From contig WHVD01000001.1 of assembly GCA_015178975.1 (NCBI GenBank), positions 2,418,001-2,482,000 of the forward strand: a DNA stretch of 64,000 nt, in the 5' to 3' direction. The notes under the pieces were generated by a model. That model was not told the DNA's origin. It ran no database searches and was given only the letters and a program-made list of their open reading frames with translations. Made by a program: the position numbers and the translations under genes. Below, piece by piece: positions 45,243 through 56,534 of the stretch (positions are counted from its first letter, which is position 1; every line of letters begins with the position of its first letter). The DNA is from Hysterangium stoloniferum (Eukaryota; Basidiomycota; Agaricomycetes; Hysterangiales; Hysterangiaceae).

Positions 45243-47837
45243 ATGGACATTGCAGCTATTGTTGTCAAAGTCGCTGGCGATGCCGTTCCAGTCCCTGGCT
45301 TAAAGAGTGCAGCGACCCTGGTTTTGGAGATTATGAACGCTATAAAGGTGGTCGTCTGCATCAACACTAGTTTAAGAGCTGATGTGGATGATGATTCACT
45401 ATCACCAGGCAAGCGGGGAGCAAAACGAGAGATTTAATACCCTTGTCCAGACCACTGGACGTCGCCTCGTCGCTTTCCACGATCAGCTGAGGGGGAAGTG
45501 GGAGGACATCCCGGACGATTTCAAAGCTATATTGGACGAGTATCAGAAGTGAGAACGTGGGACTCACTGAGTAATCGTACTTGACGAATAGATCGATTGT
45601 TTCAGTGCACTTGAGGATGTTCTTGCGCTTGCACGGTCATACACACCAAGAAAAGGTCTGAAAGCACACGTCGTGTCTTGGATGCGACAACGAGATAGGT
45701 CTATCGCCAAACTGGAAAGGCGATTGGAAGAAGCGGAGAAAGAGGCAATGGTGCGTACTGAAAGTGACACTCAGAGTCGTTTGTTATACATATTGGCTCT
45801 TAGATGTATTTTTCGCTGGGTACTTCATTAGCCGTTGCTCAACTCCTAGCCGTCGATGATACCAGAATGGACGATATCATCCTTGATTCGTTTTCATCGG
45901 TCACGGGCAGAGGAAGAAGTGATATTAGTGACCGCGTACGCCCGTTCTGTCATCTCAAAGATCATTTCCGTGGGTTTATCATAATGAGGCAGTATTTGAT
46001 CGATCGAAGGGACTTGCAACTGTTACGCACCTTATCGGTCGCGAACCACATTGATTATGACTATGAAAAGGCAGGAAATCATGGGGTCACCTTGCGGTGG
46101 AGTGTCACACTTTGTGAAGCGAAGACTGAAAGTGACGGTAAGTCGGTATTGGTCAAAAAGTACGAAGGGGGGAGACCCACGTGGGATTTGAGACGCAGAC
46201 AGGTACGAGTCCCGTTTTGGCTGGTTTGGGTTTCAGAAACTATTTGTAAAATAACACAGTTTTGATATAGTTCCAATGGGACCTCACTTCCTATCAAGAC
46301 GTATGGTAATAATGCAACACATCAGAGTAAATAATCCGAGTAGTCCAATCACATTCCTGTTCAGGAACCCTAGCATTGCTCCGTTTTTGGGCTACAGTGA
46401 CGCACAAGACAATGTACTTTTTCAAGTTTTCCGTGATCCAGGCACTGAACCAGAGGACGCATGCAAATGGCTGGAACGCACTAGATCATCCGATGTGAGA
46501 AAAACCATTTTGGGACTGTGGGACATGGTGAATGAAATTACGCGCGATATTTACAAGCTAACGCGATGTATTTTAGAGGGATTCTTACAATGTGACGTAC
46601 TTGGATACCTTCTCTCCCCGCAAACGCTGATGTGACAATGTGACATTAGGAATTAGTTGATTTCTGTTCAAACAACGAAATTGATATTAACCTGCTTGTT
46701 CGTTAATTCGACTGACATCAGATGTCAATGATAACTTTGTCTATTCAGTTTTTTATGCCCGGTGATTCAATTGTCACTGTCACAGACTGTCCTGCCAATC
46801 GCCGTCATCTGAAGCTTGTGTACACCGGAACACTGCTCCCAGGGTACTATGGGAGATGGTATCCCGGTATTTATCCCGGTCACTCTAGGATCAATCCATC
46901 ATCACCCGACTCCATCGTAACCTTATTCATGTCCAAAGTGTATTCATGGTGTTTCGGCACGGCTTTAATGGATGAACAACTTCGAAGCTCGCACACCATT
47001 CATCAATTGGCCAATCAACTACTGGACTTCGGGTTTCTGGAACCACTTCAGGACTATATCGAGGATGGAAATCTGGGGTCCATCGCTTTGTGGGACGTGG
47101 GCTATCGGGATAAAGTTACAGGCGATTTTGTAGTGTGTGGGAATCTACATGAGTGGTTCTCTGAAACCCTCGGTATAGAACCCTTCGTCAACGTTTTTGT
47201 TCGCCTCGGCAACCATGGGTCCAGATATTTAGACGAGGGTGAGAGTGTAACAATACGAGGTGGAAAACCAATGAGAAGGTATTTTTGGAGCTAGCACACT
47301 CACCCGATCGTTGCTCAGTTTTCTGCCGCGTAGACATAGCTATGATATTGGCCAAGTCAGAATCGACGATTTATGCGGGCCCAGTGTCTATATCAGAGAC
47401 TTAGGCTCGTCGTCTGAAGTGCAGAAAGCGTGGAGAGCATACGCACTACTTTACATAGATGAAAATGGGATCAAGGGTGTCCTTCCACACGAGTTGATGA
47501 TCAGTAAGCACAGAAGTCTTTTGGGAATGATATTGACCACTTTGTGACAACAGTAAACCACGTTAGGACAACAGTAGTTGTGGAAATGCCTCAGAACGTG
47601 TTTGTCTCACTTCACTTCCCCCTTCATCAATGTGAGAGCCTGACAGAGTCATCTAGTCACTCCGGAGATGTGGAACCGCGTACCATATTCCTGTTTGAAC
47701 CTACTTCTCTACGTTATATTTCTGGCCCCTCGGGGGGACCTGTTCCAGATGTGCAGTTGCGTGCTTCTTATGATGCGGAGCCCAGTTGGATAAATGACCC
47801 TGTGTTGCCGGACACGGTATTTGAGCCACACCCGTGA
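45243..47837 (+). pseudogene. K6: best-preserved K copy
   Basis: Exon 1 (45243-45347), exon 2 with HDQLRGKWEDIPDDFK, exon 3 with RQRDRSIAKLERRLEEAEK, and exon 4 (45804 on), which runs open through the site of the K1 TAG into RQYLIDRRDLQLLRT, VALRW-type sequence, SDGKSVLVKKYEGGRP and the FQWDLTSYQDV exon. The next exon carries NPSIAPFLGYS and ETILGLWDM-type sequence. A frameshift before the PGDSIVTVTD exon (CTCCCCGCAAACGCTGATG, two extra bases against K1) ends the frame at 46635; that exon itself is open (46722-47294). The last exons end DVEPRTIFLFEPTS to EPHP and TGA 47835-47837. Exon 4 lacks the six codons RQLRGI present in K1, K7 and K8. With one repair site only, this is the copy closest to function, yet as read it is broken. 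Confidence 0.65.
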
Positions 47838-48124
47838 GCGTCGATGTTGTCCTTATTTAATAGTATTAACGTCTTGAATAAGGTGGATAAGTTATTTTCA
47901 GCTACCTAGGTGCATATGGGAGGAGGATTAAACTCGGGCACGATCAAACCCATCGAACATTTCTTCCCTTCATGTCTAGCTATATCATTTTGTGATATAA
48001 AAGCCCTTTATTTAATGGAGCGCTGGAGCTCTGCCCATAATTCAATTGTGAACAAAAGATGTAAGAATACGTGAATGTTAATTTTCAAAAATAACTACAA
48101 AAAAAGTAGTTCTTCGCCGTAACT

Positions 48125-49781
48125 GTGTGACATCGCGTAACATGTGCTGGAGTCCTGCGTCTTGCGCTCATTCTACCTCCTAGACTTTCTCGCCTTCCCA
48201 GCCCTCGTCTTTCAAAATATTTTAAGAGAGAAGAAACACTACAATCATTTGACAAAGAAGTATGTCCTCCGTTCTTCCAATGAAATCAGATTTCACTTCT
48301 TATGCTTACGCACCAACCACGCGAACTAATAGGATTTACTTGAAGGCATCGACTTGTGCCTCCCGTGCTTGGATAGAGAGTGTGTGAGGGGCTATGTGAC
48401 GCGGATGAATGTGCAGCTGCATTGTGGGATGCTTGGGTATCCGCGTGTGTGAAGAGCATGCTGGAACCCAACGCGAAACGAGTGAGTAGGGTGTTTTTTT
48501 TATTTTTTTTTAATTCTGTGAGCAGCTGAGTATGAGCTGGGAAGTTTTGATGATTGAGTTGGTGGGGTTGATGATAGAATAGTAGCGGACCGCTGCTCAA
48601 GAACCTTGCTACTGTCGAGGACACGGAGAAGGACAATTATGAGTGTTTGCCGACAGTGAAATATTGGGCTTGTCATGGACAAGGAACGAGGTCATTTCTT
48701 GACGAGTCGAATCATCCTGAGGTCCGTCATACTCGTGTAATGTTTTCCAGCCTGTCTCTCCTGCAAGACTGAGGGGACTCCGCAATCTCGGAAACAGCTG
48801 CTACATGGCATCAACATCGATACTCACACTTCCAGCCTTCTGCACATACCATCCCTGATCTTTCTCACCCGGGCCTGTTCCTGCACCGAAGAGCTCCCCA
48901 TATCCTGTTTTGATTTTCAGATGCGCAAAATCGCGGACAGAATCCGTTCAGGTTGATTATTGCACCGTCGCAGCGATTTCCTGTCATCGCCGGTGTCCGT
49001 CCCTACCCCCGTCGAAGTTCTGGTGAGGCCGTGGAACCAATGCCATCGGAGTCCCTGCCATCGACGATGATTACCTCGTCCATCCTCGACGCCACTGCCG
49101 GTACTCCAAGAACCCATCAAACCCACCATGTTCCAATCCCTCATCGGAAGAGTCCACGAAAAATTCTCGATGACGAAACAGAAAGATGCTCAAGAGTTCT
49201 TCGCATATATATTCTTAAACCTCTGCGGCAACAAGCTAAAAACACGTCCCCAATCCAGAGCCTACTGTCATCTTCTGCTTTCAGGTGGAACAAGAGTCAC
49301 TGTGTATGTAGTGCAAGTTGTGTGTGCTAGCTTGTGGACGAGGATGATGATTTCAGCGTGGGTATCCGATCCCGGCTTTAGAGAGGTGTTGTATGCGCGG
49401 AGGAAGCTGCATGTGTGCGTAGGGCACAGGATGGGTAAACCTGCGGTTGAGTATTCGTGTCCGTGGTGCGAGGCAGGGGTTCCACCGCAGACGTGAGTCT
49501 TTCATAGTGTCGTCTTGCTATTATAGGCTGATACGACCAGGTCGTGGATGTGTTTCCAGAAGTTCACGTGTTGTAACTTTCCCTAACATCTTTGTTGTAC
49601 ATGCGACGAATTCTTTGCACGTGAGGTGGGTGCCTACAAAACGTGGTCAGCGGTGGTTATTCTCCCTTCAACGCGTGTCATGGACAAGGAGGGAGGCCAT
49701 TGCTTAAAGAGTCGAGTCATCATCAGGTACCTACCTCATACCCGCCCAATAGGTTCGAGCTTGTCTTCTCTCAAGGGCACA
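48125..49781 (+). pseudogene. U6: UBP14-like relic in the left arm
   Basis: It contains the N-terminal block (48144), the CLPCLD-type block, the DTEKDNYECLPTVKYWACHG segment (48621-48680), the cysteine box NLGNSCYMAS (about 48785), MFQSLIGRVHEKFSMTKQKD with AQEFFAYIF (49128-49217; QQDA is changed to QKDA), the CPWCEAG pair (about 49460), and the MDKEGGH block. It ends at the centre of the inverted repeat before the duplicate cysteine box. Frameshifts separate most blocks. Confidence 0.7.
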
Positions 49782-50010
49782 CGGGCAGCAGGAGACGGGA
49801 AATGGGTGGGAGGTGCGATTGCTGGCCTGAGAGGACTCCGCCATTTTGGCATCTGACGGTCAATACAGGACGCGAGGAGCTGTTGGGTGCAGGAGCAGGG
49901 CTGGGTGAGAAAGGATAGGGGATAGTATATGCGGAAGGCTGGAAGTGTGAGTATCGATGTTGATGCCATGTAGCAGCTGTTTCCCAAATCACTGAGTCAT
50001 GTCAGTCCTT
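49782..50010. other. Centre spacer of the inverted repeat
   Basis: About 229 bp not mirrored in the left arm. On the minus strand it holds the duplicate U cysteine-box block (GGGAAACAGCTGCTACATGG, from 49986) continuing to TGCCAAAATGGCGGAGTCC, so it is the natural continuation of U7. The left arm lost this part or the inversion was made off-centre. Confidence 0.75.
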
Positions 50011-51650
50011 GAGAGAAGACAGGCTCGAACTCATTGGGCGAGTATGAGGTAGATACCTGAAGATGACTCGACTCTTCAAGGAATGGCCTCCCTCCTTGTC
50101 CATGACACGCGTTGAAGGGAGAATCGCCACCACTGACCAAGGTTTGTAGGCACCCACGTGCAAATAATTCGTCGCATGTACAACAAAGATGTTAGGGAAA
50201 GTTACAACACGTGAACTTCTGGAAACACATCCACGACCTGGTCGTATCAGCCTATAATAGCAAGACGACACTATGAAAGACTCACGTCTGCGGTGGAACC
50301 CCTGCCTCGCACCGCGCGCACGAATATTGAACTGCAGGTTTACCCATCCTGTCCCCCACCCACACATGCAGCTTCCGCCGCGCGTACAACACCTCTCTAA
50401 AGCCGGGAACGGATACCCACGCTCAAATCATCATGGTCGTCCACAAAATAGCGCGCGCACCCTTGCACTACATACACAGTGACGACTGTTGTTCCACCTC
50501 AAAGCAGAGGATGACAGTAGGCTCCGGCTCCGGGCGTGTTTTTAACTTGCTGACGCAGGACTTTAAGAATATATATGCGAAGAACTCTTGCGCGTCTTGC
50601 TGTTTCGTCATCGAGATTTCCTCGTGGACACTTCCGATGAGGGATTTGAACATGTGGGTTTGATGGGTTCTTGGAATACGGGCAGTGGCGTCGGGGATGA
50701 ACGAGGGATCACCGTCGATGGCATTGGGTCCGCGGCCTCACCAGCACTTCGACGAGGGTAGGGACACCGGCGGTGTGAGACGAGAAATGGCTGCGTGGGT
50801 GGGATAACGGCCTGAACGGATTCGGTCCGCGATTTTACGCATCGGAAAGTCAAAATAGGATATGGGGAGCTCTTCGGTGCAGGAAGAGGCGCGGGTGAGA
50901 AAGGATGAGGGATGGTATGTGCGGAAGGCTGGAAGTGTGAGTATCGATGTCGATGCCATGTAGCAGCTGTTTCCGAGATTGCGGAGTCCCGTCAGTCTTG
51001 CAGGGGAGACAGACTCGAAAACATTACAAGAGTATGACGGACCTCAGGATGATTCGACTCGTTAAGAAATGACCTCGTTCCTTGTCCATGACAAGCTCAA
51101 TATCTCACTGTCGGCAAACACTCATAATTGTCCTTCTTCGTGTCCTTGACAGTAGCGAGGTTCTTAAGCGGCGGCCGGCGACAGTTCTATCACCAACGCC
51201 ACCAACGCAATCATCAAAACTTCCCTGCTCATACTCAGCTGCTTACAGAAGAAAAAAAACACCCTACTCACTCGTTTCGGGTTCGGTTCCAGCATGCTCT
51301 TCACATACACGGATAGCCAAGCATCCCACAATGCAGCTACACATGCATCCGCGTCACATCCTTCCCCTCACACACTTTATCCAAGCACGGGATGCACACG
51401 TCGATGCCTTCAAGTAGATCCTATTAGATCGCGTGGCTAGGGCGTAAGCATAATAAGTGAAATCTCATTTCCATTGGAAGAAAGGAGGACATACTTCTTT
51501 GTCAACGCATTGGGTTGTACCTTCTCTTTGAAAAGATCCTGAAAGACGAGGACTGGGAATGCGAGAAAGTCTGGGAGGAAGAATGAGTGTAAGACGCAGG
51601 ACGCCAGCACATGTTACGCGATGTCACACAGTTACGGCGAAGAACTACTT
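50011..51650 (-). pseudogene. U7: UBP14-like relic in the right arm
   Basis: Read on the minus strand: N-terminal block (about 51620-51480), GIDV-type block (51400), cysteine box LGNSCYMAS (about 50987-50961) with an unusually long open stretch LPAFRTYHPSSFLTR to MRKIADRIRSGRYPTH, then MFKSLIGSVHEEISMTKQQD and AQEFFAYIF (50653-50564) with EPEPTVILCFEVEQ. A one-base loss (CCCACATG for CCCACCATG, about 50655) shifts the frame between these two blocks. This is the copy in which the UBP14 identity is easiest to see. Confidence 0.78.
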
Positions 51651-51914
51651 TTTTTGTAGTTATTTTTGAAAATTAACATTCACATATTCTTACATTTTCT
51701 GTTCACAATTGAATTATGGGAAGAGCTCCAGAGCTCCAGTAAATAAAGGGCTTTTGTATCCCAGAATGATATAGCTAGACTTGACGGGAAAATGTTCGAT
51801 GGGTGTTGTCGTGTCCGAGTTTAATCCTCCTCCCATATGCACCTAGGTAGCTGAAAGTACACTACAAACCTTACTCAAAAAGTTAATAGTATTAAATAAG
51901 GACAACATCGACGC

Positions 51915-54236
51915 TTACGGGTCTCGCGCAGATACCGTGTCCGGCCACACAGGGTCATTTATCCAACTGGGCTCCGCATCATAAGAAGCACGCAACTGCA
52001 CATCTGGAACAGGTCCCCCCGAGGGGCCAGATATATAACGTGGAGAAGTAGGCTCAAACAGGAATATAGTACGCGGTTCCACATCTCCGGAGTGACTAAA
52101 TTAATCTGTCAGGCTCTGACATGGATGAAGGGGGAAGTGAAACTAACAAATTCTGAGGCATTTCCATAACGACGTGTGTCTCCCATTCGTTTACTGTTGC
52201 CACAAAGGGGTCAATATCATTTCGAAAAGACTTCTGTGCTTACTGATCATCAACTCGTGTGGAAGGACACCCTTGATCCCATTTTCCTCTATGTAAAGTG
52301 GTGCGTAGGCTCTCCACGCTTTCTGCACTTCAGACGACGGGTCTAAGTCTGCGATATAGATGGGCCGGCAGAAATCGTCGATACTGGCTTCACCAATATC
52401 ATAGGTATATCTACGCGGCAGAAAATTGAGCAACGATCGGGTCAGTGTGCTAGCTCCAAAAATACCTTTTCATTGGTTTTCCACCTCCTATTGTTACACT
52501 CTCACCCTCGTCTAAATAACTAAACCCATGGTTGCCGAGGCAAACACAAACATTGACAAAGGGTTCTATACCGAGGGTTTCAGAGAACCAGTGATGTAGA
52601 TTCCCACACACTACGAAATGGCCTGTAACTTTATCCCGATAGCCCACGTCCCACAAAGCGATGGACCCCAGATCTCCATCCTCGATGTGACCCGTGATTG
52701 GTCGCAGAAACCCGAAGTCCAGTAGTTGATTGGCCAATTGATGAATGGTGTGCGAGCTTCGAAGTTGTTGATCCATTAAAGCAGTTCCGAGACACCATGA
52801 CTCCGTTTTGGAGATGAATAAGTCTACGATGGAGTCGGGTGATGATGGATTGATCCTAGAGTAACTGGTATAAATACCGGGATACCATCTCCCATAGTAC
52901 CCTAACGGGTCACGGCTGACCAGTGTTCCGGTGTACACAAGCTTCAGATGACGGCGATTGGCAGGACAGTCTGTGACAGTCACAATTGAATCACCGGGAT
53001 GGAAAAACTTGGTCAGGGCCCGGATTACGGAAAACTTGGAAAAGTACATTGTCTTGTGCGTTACTGTAGCCCAAGAACTCAGCAATGCTAGGGTCCCTGA
53101 ACATAAATGTGATTGGACTACGTGGGTTATTTAATCTGATGTGTTGCATTCTTACCACACGTCTTGATAGGAAGTGAGGTCGTGTTGAAACTATATCAAA
53201 AGTGGGATACGTTGCAAATAGTGTCGCAAACCCAAACCAGCCAAAGCAGAACTCGTACCTCTTTGCGTCTCAAATCCCACGTGGGTCTCCCGCCTTCGTA
53301 TATTTTAACCAATACCGACTTACTGTCACTTTCAGTCTTCGCCTCACAAAGTTTGACACTCCACCGCAAGGCGACTCGATGATTTCCTGCCTTTTCATCA
53401 TCATAATGATTATGGTTCGCGATCGATATGGTCCGTAACACTTGGAAATTCCTTCTATGAACCAAACACTATATAATTACTATAAGCCCACGGGCATGAT
53501 CTTTGAGATGACAAAACGAGCGTACGTGTTCACTAATATCGTTTCTTCCTCTGACCGTGACCGATGAAAACGAATCAAGGATACCGCGTAATTGACGTAT
53601 GATATCGTCCATTCTGGTATCATCGACGGCTACGAGTTGAGCGACGGCTAATGAAGTATCCAGCAAAATGCACATCTAAGAGCCAATATATAACGAACGA
53701 CTCTGAGTGTCACTTTCAGCACGTACCATTGCCTCTTTCTCCGCTTCTTCCAATCGCCTTTGCAGTCTGGTGATAGACCTATCTCGTTGTCGCATCCAAG
53801 ACACGACGTGTGCTTTAAGACCTTGTCTTGGTGTGTATGACCTTGCAAGCGCAAGAACATCCTCAAGTGCACTGAAAACAATCGATTTATTAGTCAAGTA
53901 CGGTTACCCAATGAGTCTCAAGTTCTCACTTCTGATAATCGTCCAATATAGTTTTGAAATCGTCAGGGATATTCTCCCACTTCTCCCTCAGCTGATCGTG
54001 GAAAGCGACGAGGCGACGTCCAGTGGTTTGAACAAGAGGATGCAATCTCTCGTTTTGCTCCCCGCTTGCCTGGTGATTGTGAATCATGATCCACATCAGC
54101 TCTTAAACTGGTGTTGATGCAGACGACCTACCTTTATAACGTTCATAATCTCCAAAACCAGGGTCGCTGCACTCTTTAAGCCAGGCAATGGAACGGCATC
54201 GCCAGCGACTTTGACAACAATGGCTGCAATGTCCAT
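51915..54236 (-). pseudogene. K7: K copy in the right arm, internal deletion
   Basis: ATG at 54236; exon 2 with GEQNERLHPLV-type sequence; exon 3 with SWMRQRDRSITRLQRRLEEA; exon 4 with RQLRGILDSFSSV and the shared TAG (about 53474). The kinase-like exon (SNAQDN-type sequence) is then joined directly to FHPGDSIVTVTDCPANRRHL near 53013, which removes the remainder of that exon and the following intron. The domain continues to WFSETLGIEP and LPRRYTYDIG and ends at TAA 51915-51917. K4 and K7 share the TAA terminus. Confidence 0.7.
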
Positions 54237-54539
54237 GAGCGATAGTCGATGATCTTAGTAGATGGTGAGAGATAGTTGCTCTTTGGCACGTCGAGGCGCT
54301 GTATTTGTTATTGGCTGTGCCTTGGGATGGTGCGCCTTTATAACGTTCATGATCTCCAAAACAAGGGTTGCTGCACTCTTTAAGCCAGGGAGCGGAACGG
54401 CATCGCCAGCGACTTTGACAACAATGGCTGCAATGTCCATGAGCGATGGTCGATGATCTTAGTAGATGGTGAGAGACAGTTGCTCTTTGGCACGTCGAGG
54501 CGCTGTATTTGTTATTGGCTGTGCCCTGGGATAGTGCGC
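54132..54539 (-). repeat. 204-bp tandem duplication of K7 exon 1 and leader
   Basis: Bases 54132-54335 and 54336-54539 are near-identical direct repeats, each holding exon 1 and about 100 bp of leader. Two start codons result (54236 and 54440). The outer copy is spliceless because its exon runs into the leader of the inner one. Confidence 0.85.
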
Positions 54540-55000
54540 CGGATTGGTAGGGGAAATGCAGTGTTGATCCCACCAACGACACACTCATATTCAAAGGCCG
54601 TAGTCACAGAGTGTACTATGTCCGGAGTGGAACTGCTGAAATATAATGGATTAGATAGATCATTCGTCATTAAAAGAAACGCCGCACGACCTTTTCAATG
54701 GTTTGTCGAGCAAAATGATAGTACAGTGATGTGCTAACTGACATATGGCATTGTAGCGATAGGTCAGTTGTGCCTTGGTTAATAAAGAATAAAGAAGTAT
54801 GAGATGGTTGTAAAAAAATCGATTGGAAAAAGTAGTCTATGATTGAAATTTACTTTTCGGGAATTTGCGGTGCTGCTATCTACGCTGGCGCACTCGCTCG
54901 TCACATTTGTCTCGCCAATCATGTATGATATAACTATTTTGTATTCGAGTCCTACTAAATTACACGGTGTGCATTATGCATAAAAAATGTCTGAAATATA
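54540..55000 (-). promoter_or_regulatory. Promoter block of K7
   Basis: The same conserved block as before K6, in reverse: TAGGGGAAATGCAGT, GATCATTCGTCATT, GTACAGTGATGTGCTAACTG, CATATGGCATTGTAGCGATAG. Beyond 54770 it continues into a further conserved stretch (AAATCGATTGGAAAAAGTAG) that also lies upstream of K8 at 62005. Confidence 0.55.
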
Positions 55001-55379
55001 TTAGTTCCCCAAAATGCGCCAAGTGCGCCATTCTGGCCTGACCAGGAACGATGGGACGCGAGCTCGTTGTCGCTGACGGCGAGCGCGTTAGTATGGCACG
55101 GGAGGACGTTGCCGAAGGCAGCGCCGCGATGACGGGTTGGTGATGTGGCCGGGAAGTGACACCCGGCCTCGAGACTGGAGCAGGGTATTAGTGAAAAGTA
55201 AGTAACACTTTGTTATCTTTGTTGTATTGGTTTCCTGACCTGGAACGTCCCATTCTCGCAGAATTAGCGGTGGAAGAGGCCTCACTACACACTTTATCAA
55301 GTCATTCTACTATGTCGGGTCAGTTTCTCTGATTAATACAAGATCAACGTCATTCATTAAGTTACCAACAAAAGGTTTA

Positions 55380-55745
55380 TTTACGCCGTTTATTGACGGA
55401 ACAACAAGTTGCTTATAGTACTAACAATCGCATTAGCACTAGCGGTACTTGCAAGTTTGCTCGTGATGGGCCCGGGCCTTCATATGCCATACGGTGAGTT
55501 CTGGAATTACATGAAAACAATATTTCCAACTTGTTGTTAATATGCGATACACCAAGGTTTGCGTTTGGAATGCTGCCGTTGCTGATCTACGAAACAATTC
55601 TTTGCTTCCCCATCTTATGGAAGGCCATTCAGAATTACGGAAATGGATATGGGTCTTCATTTTTATCAGAAATGGTACATGACAGGTAAGCACGGTGTCG
55701 AAAGTCACCTTGAAAGCATGGGCTTAAAAAAAGCACCTGTCTAGT
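55380..55745 (+). pseudogene. M7: multi-pass membrane protein relic (DUF6533-like)
   Basis: Encodes LLIVLTIALALAVLASLLV, intron-like sequence from 55494 (GTGAGTTC) to 55556, then FAFGMLPLLIYETILCFPIL with WKAIQ and SSFLSEMVHDR up to a GTAAGC donor at 55686. The second exon is intact here, in contrast to M6. The helix-coding frame and the second exon do not join in phase at this acceptor, and the left-arm acceptor (CGATAG) is deleted, so the gene is probably broken. It is divergent from K7 and would share its upstream region. Confidence 0.5.
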
Positions 55746-56226
55746 CACATTTACTTCGTTGGGTATGTCCGTCACATTTCACATTTTGTACACTTTTAAA
55801 CTCTGTTTTTCCAGTAGCTTCACCGTTCTCTGTCTTGACTAAACCCTCTACTGCGCGCCTGGGGCATGTTCATCATATCGTAAGTTAAACCACTTTTGCT
55901 TATTCATGCTCGAGGCGAGAATATGTATTTAGACGATAATATACCATACCATGCGCGATGGGATGCTGACTCTTGGTGAATACCATGGAATAGGCTGAAT
56001 TGTTGAACTCTTCTCATGACACAACTGTTACGCCTATAACCTTTTACCATCGATAGGCTACCGGTTCATCAAAGGGAAGTGAAAAATCACCACCGTAACT
56101 CCGGCCCCGGATGAGTTCTACAGATTCCACACTGTAATCAGGGAGCAGATCGGGGAGTAGATTTGCCACACACTCACTAGATTCGGTAGCGGATGAGGTA
56201 TTTTAATTCTTACTGGGGCTCCTTGC

Positions 56227-56492
56227 TGTTAAAAGGTAACTCTATATGTATCTCAGTCTCGTATTAGTGTATAACGGACTTAGTGTATATACCTATATGT
56301 ATCTGATATATACAATTAATATAAAGGTAAAAGAAATACTATGCAGAGCAACACTCACCTCAGCCTTGTATTAGTGTATAACGGACTGAGGTGTAAATGT
56401 TGTAACTATGCAGTTTAAATACCGCACAGGGAACGATGACTGTGTATGTGCCTTACATGTGATGATAAGGTTTTATGGTGTTATCCCCAACA
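56227..56492 (-). repeat. 3' LTR of the minus-strand Ty1/copia element
   Basis: On the minus strand it begins TGTTGGGGATAACACC and ends CTTTTAACA, 266 bp, directly after a purine-rich tract (GGTGAGGAGGAG) that would prime plus-strand synthesis. The matching 5' LTR is not present, since the element is truncated near 60783; only one side of a target duplication (CTTGC, 56222-56226) can be read. Confidence 0.8.
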
Positions 56493-56534
56493 CTCCTCCT
56501 CACCGTTGAAACTCCTCCTCGCATGGAAGTCCAA

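Larger units (their letters stand above)
43530..49781 (+). repeat. Left arm of a large inverted repeat
   Basis: The order here is membrane-protein relic (minus), K promoter, K6 and U6 (plus). It is mirrored from 56208 back to 50011. The outer edge is marked by AAGAATT followed by ATACCTCATCCGCTACC (43551-43567) and its complement at 56190-56203. The inner 270 bp (49500-49781) match the mirror almost base for base, sharing changes not found in other U copies (CTTGCTATTATAG). The middle of the arms is less alike. Confidence 0.85.
50011..56208 (-). repeat. Right arm of a large inverted repeat
   Basis: Mirror of 43530-49781: U7, K7, K promoter, then the membrane-protein relic. It differs by a 204-bp tandem duplication around K7 exon 1, by a deletion inside K7, and by K7 being of the TAG-bearing type while K6 is not. 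A copia 3' LTR begins 19 bp beyond its outer end. Confidence 0.85.
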
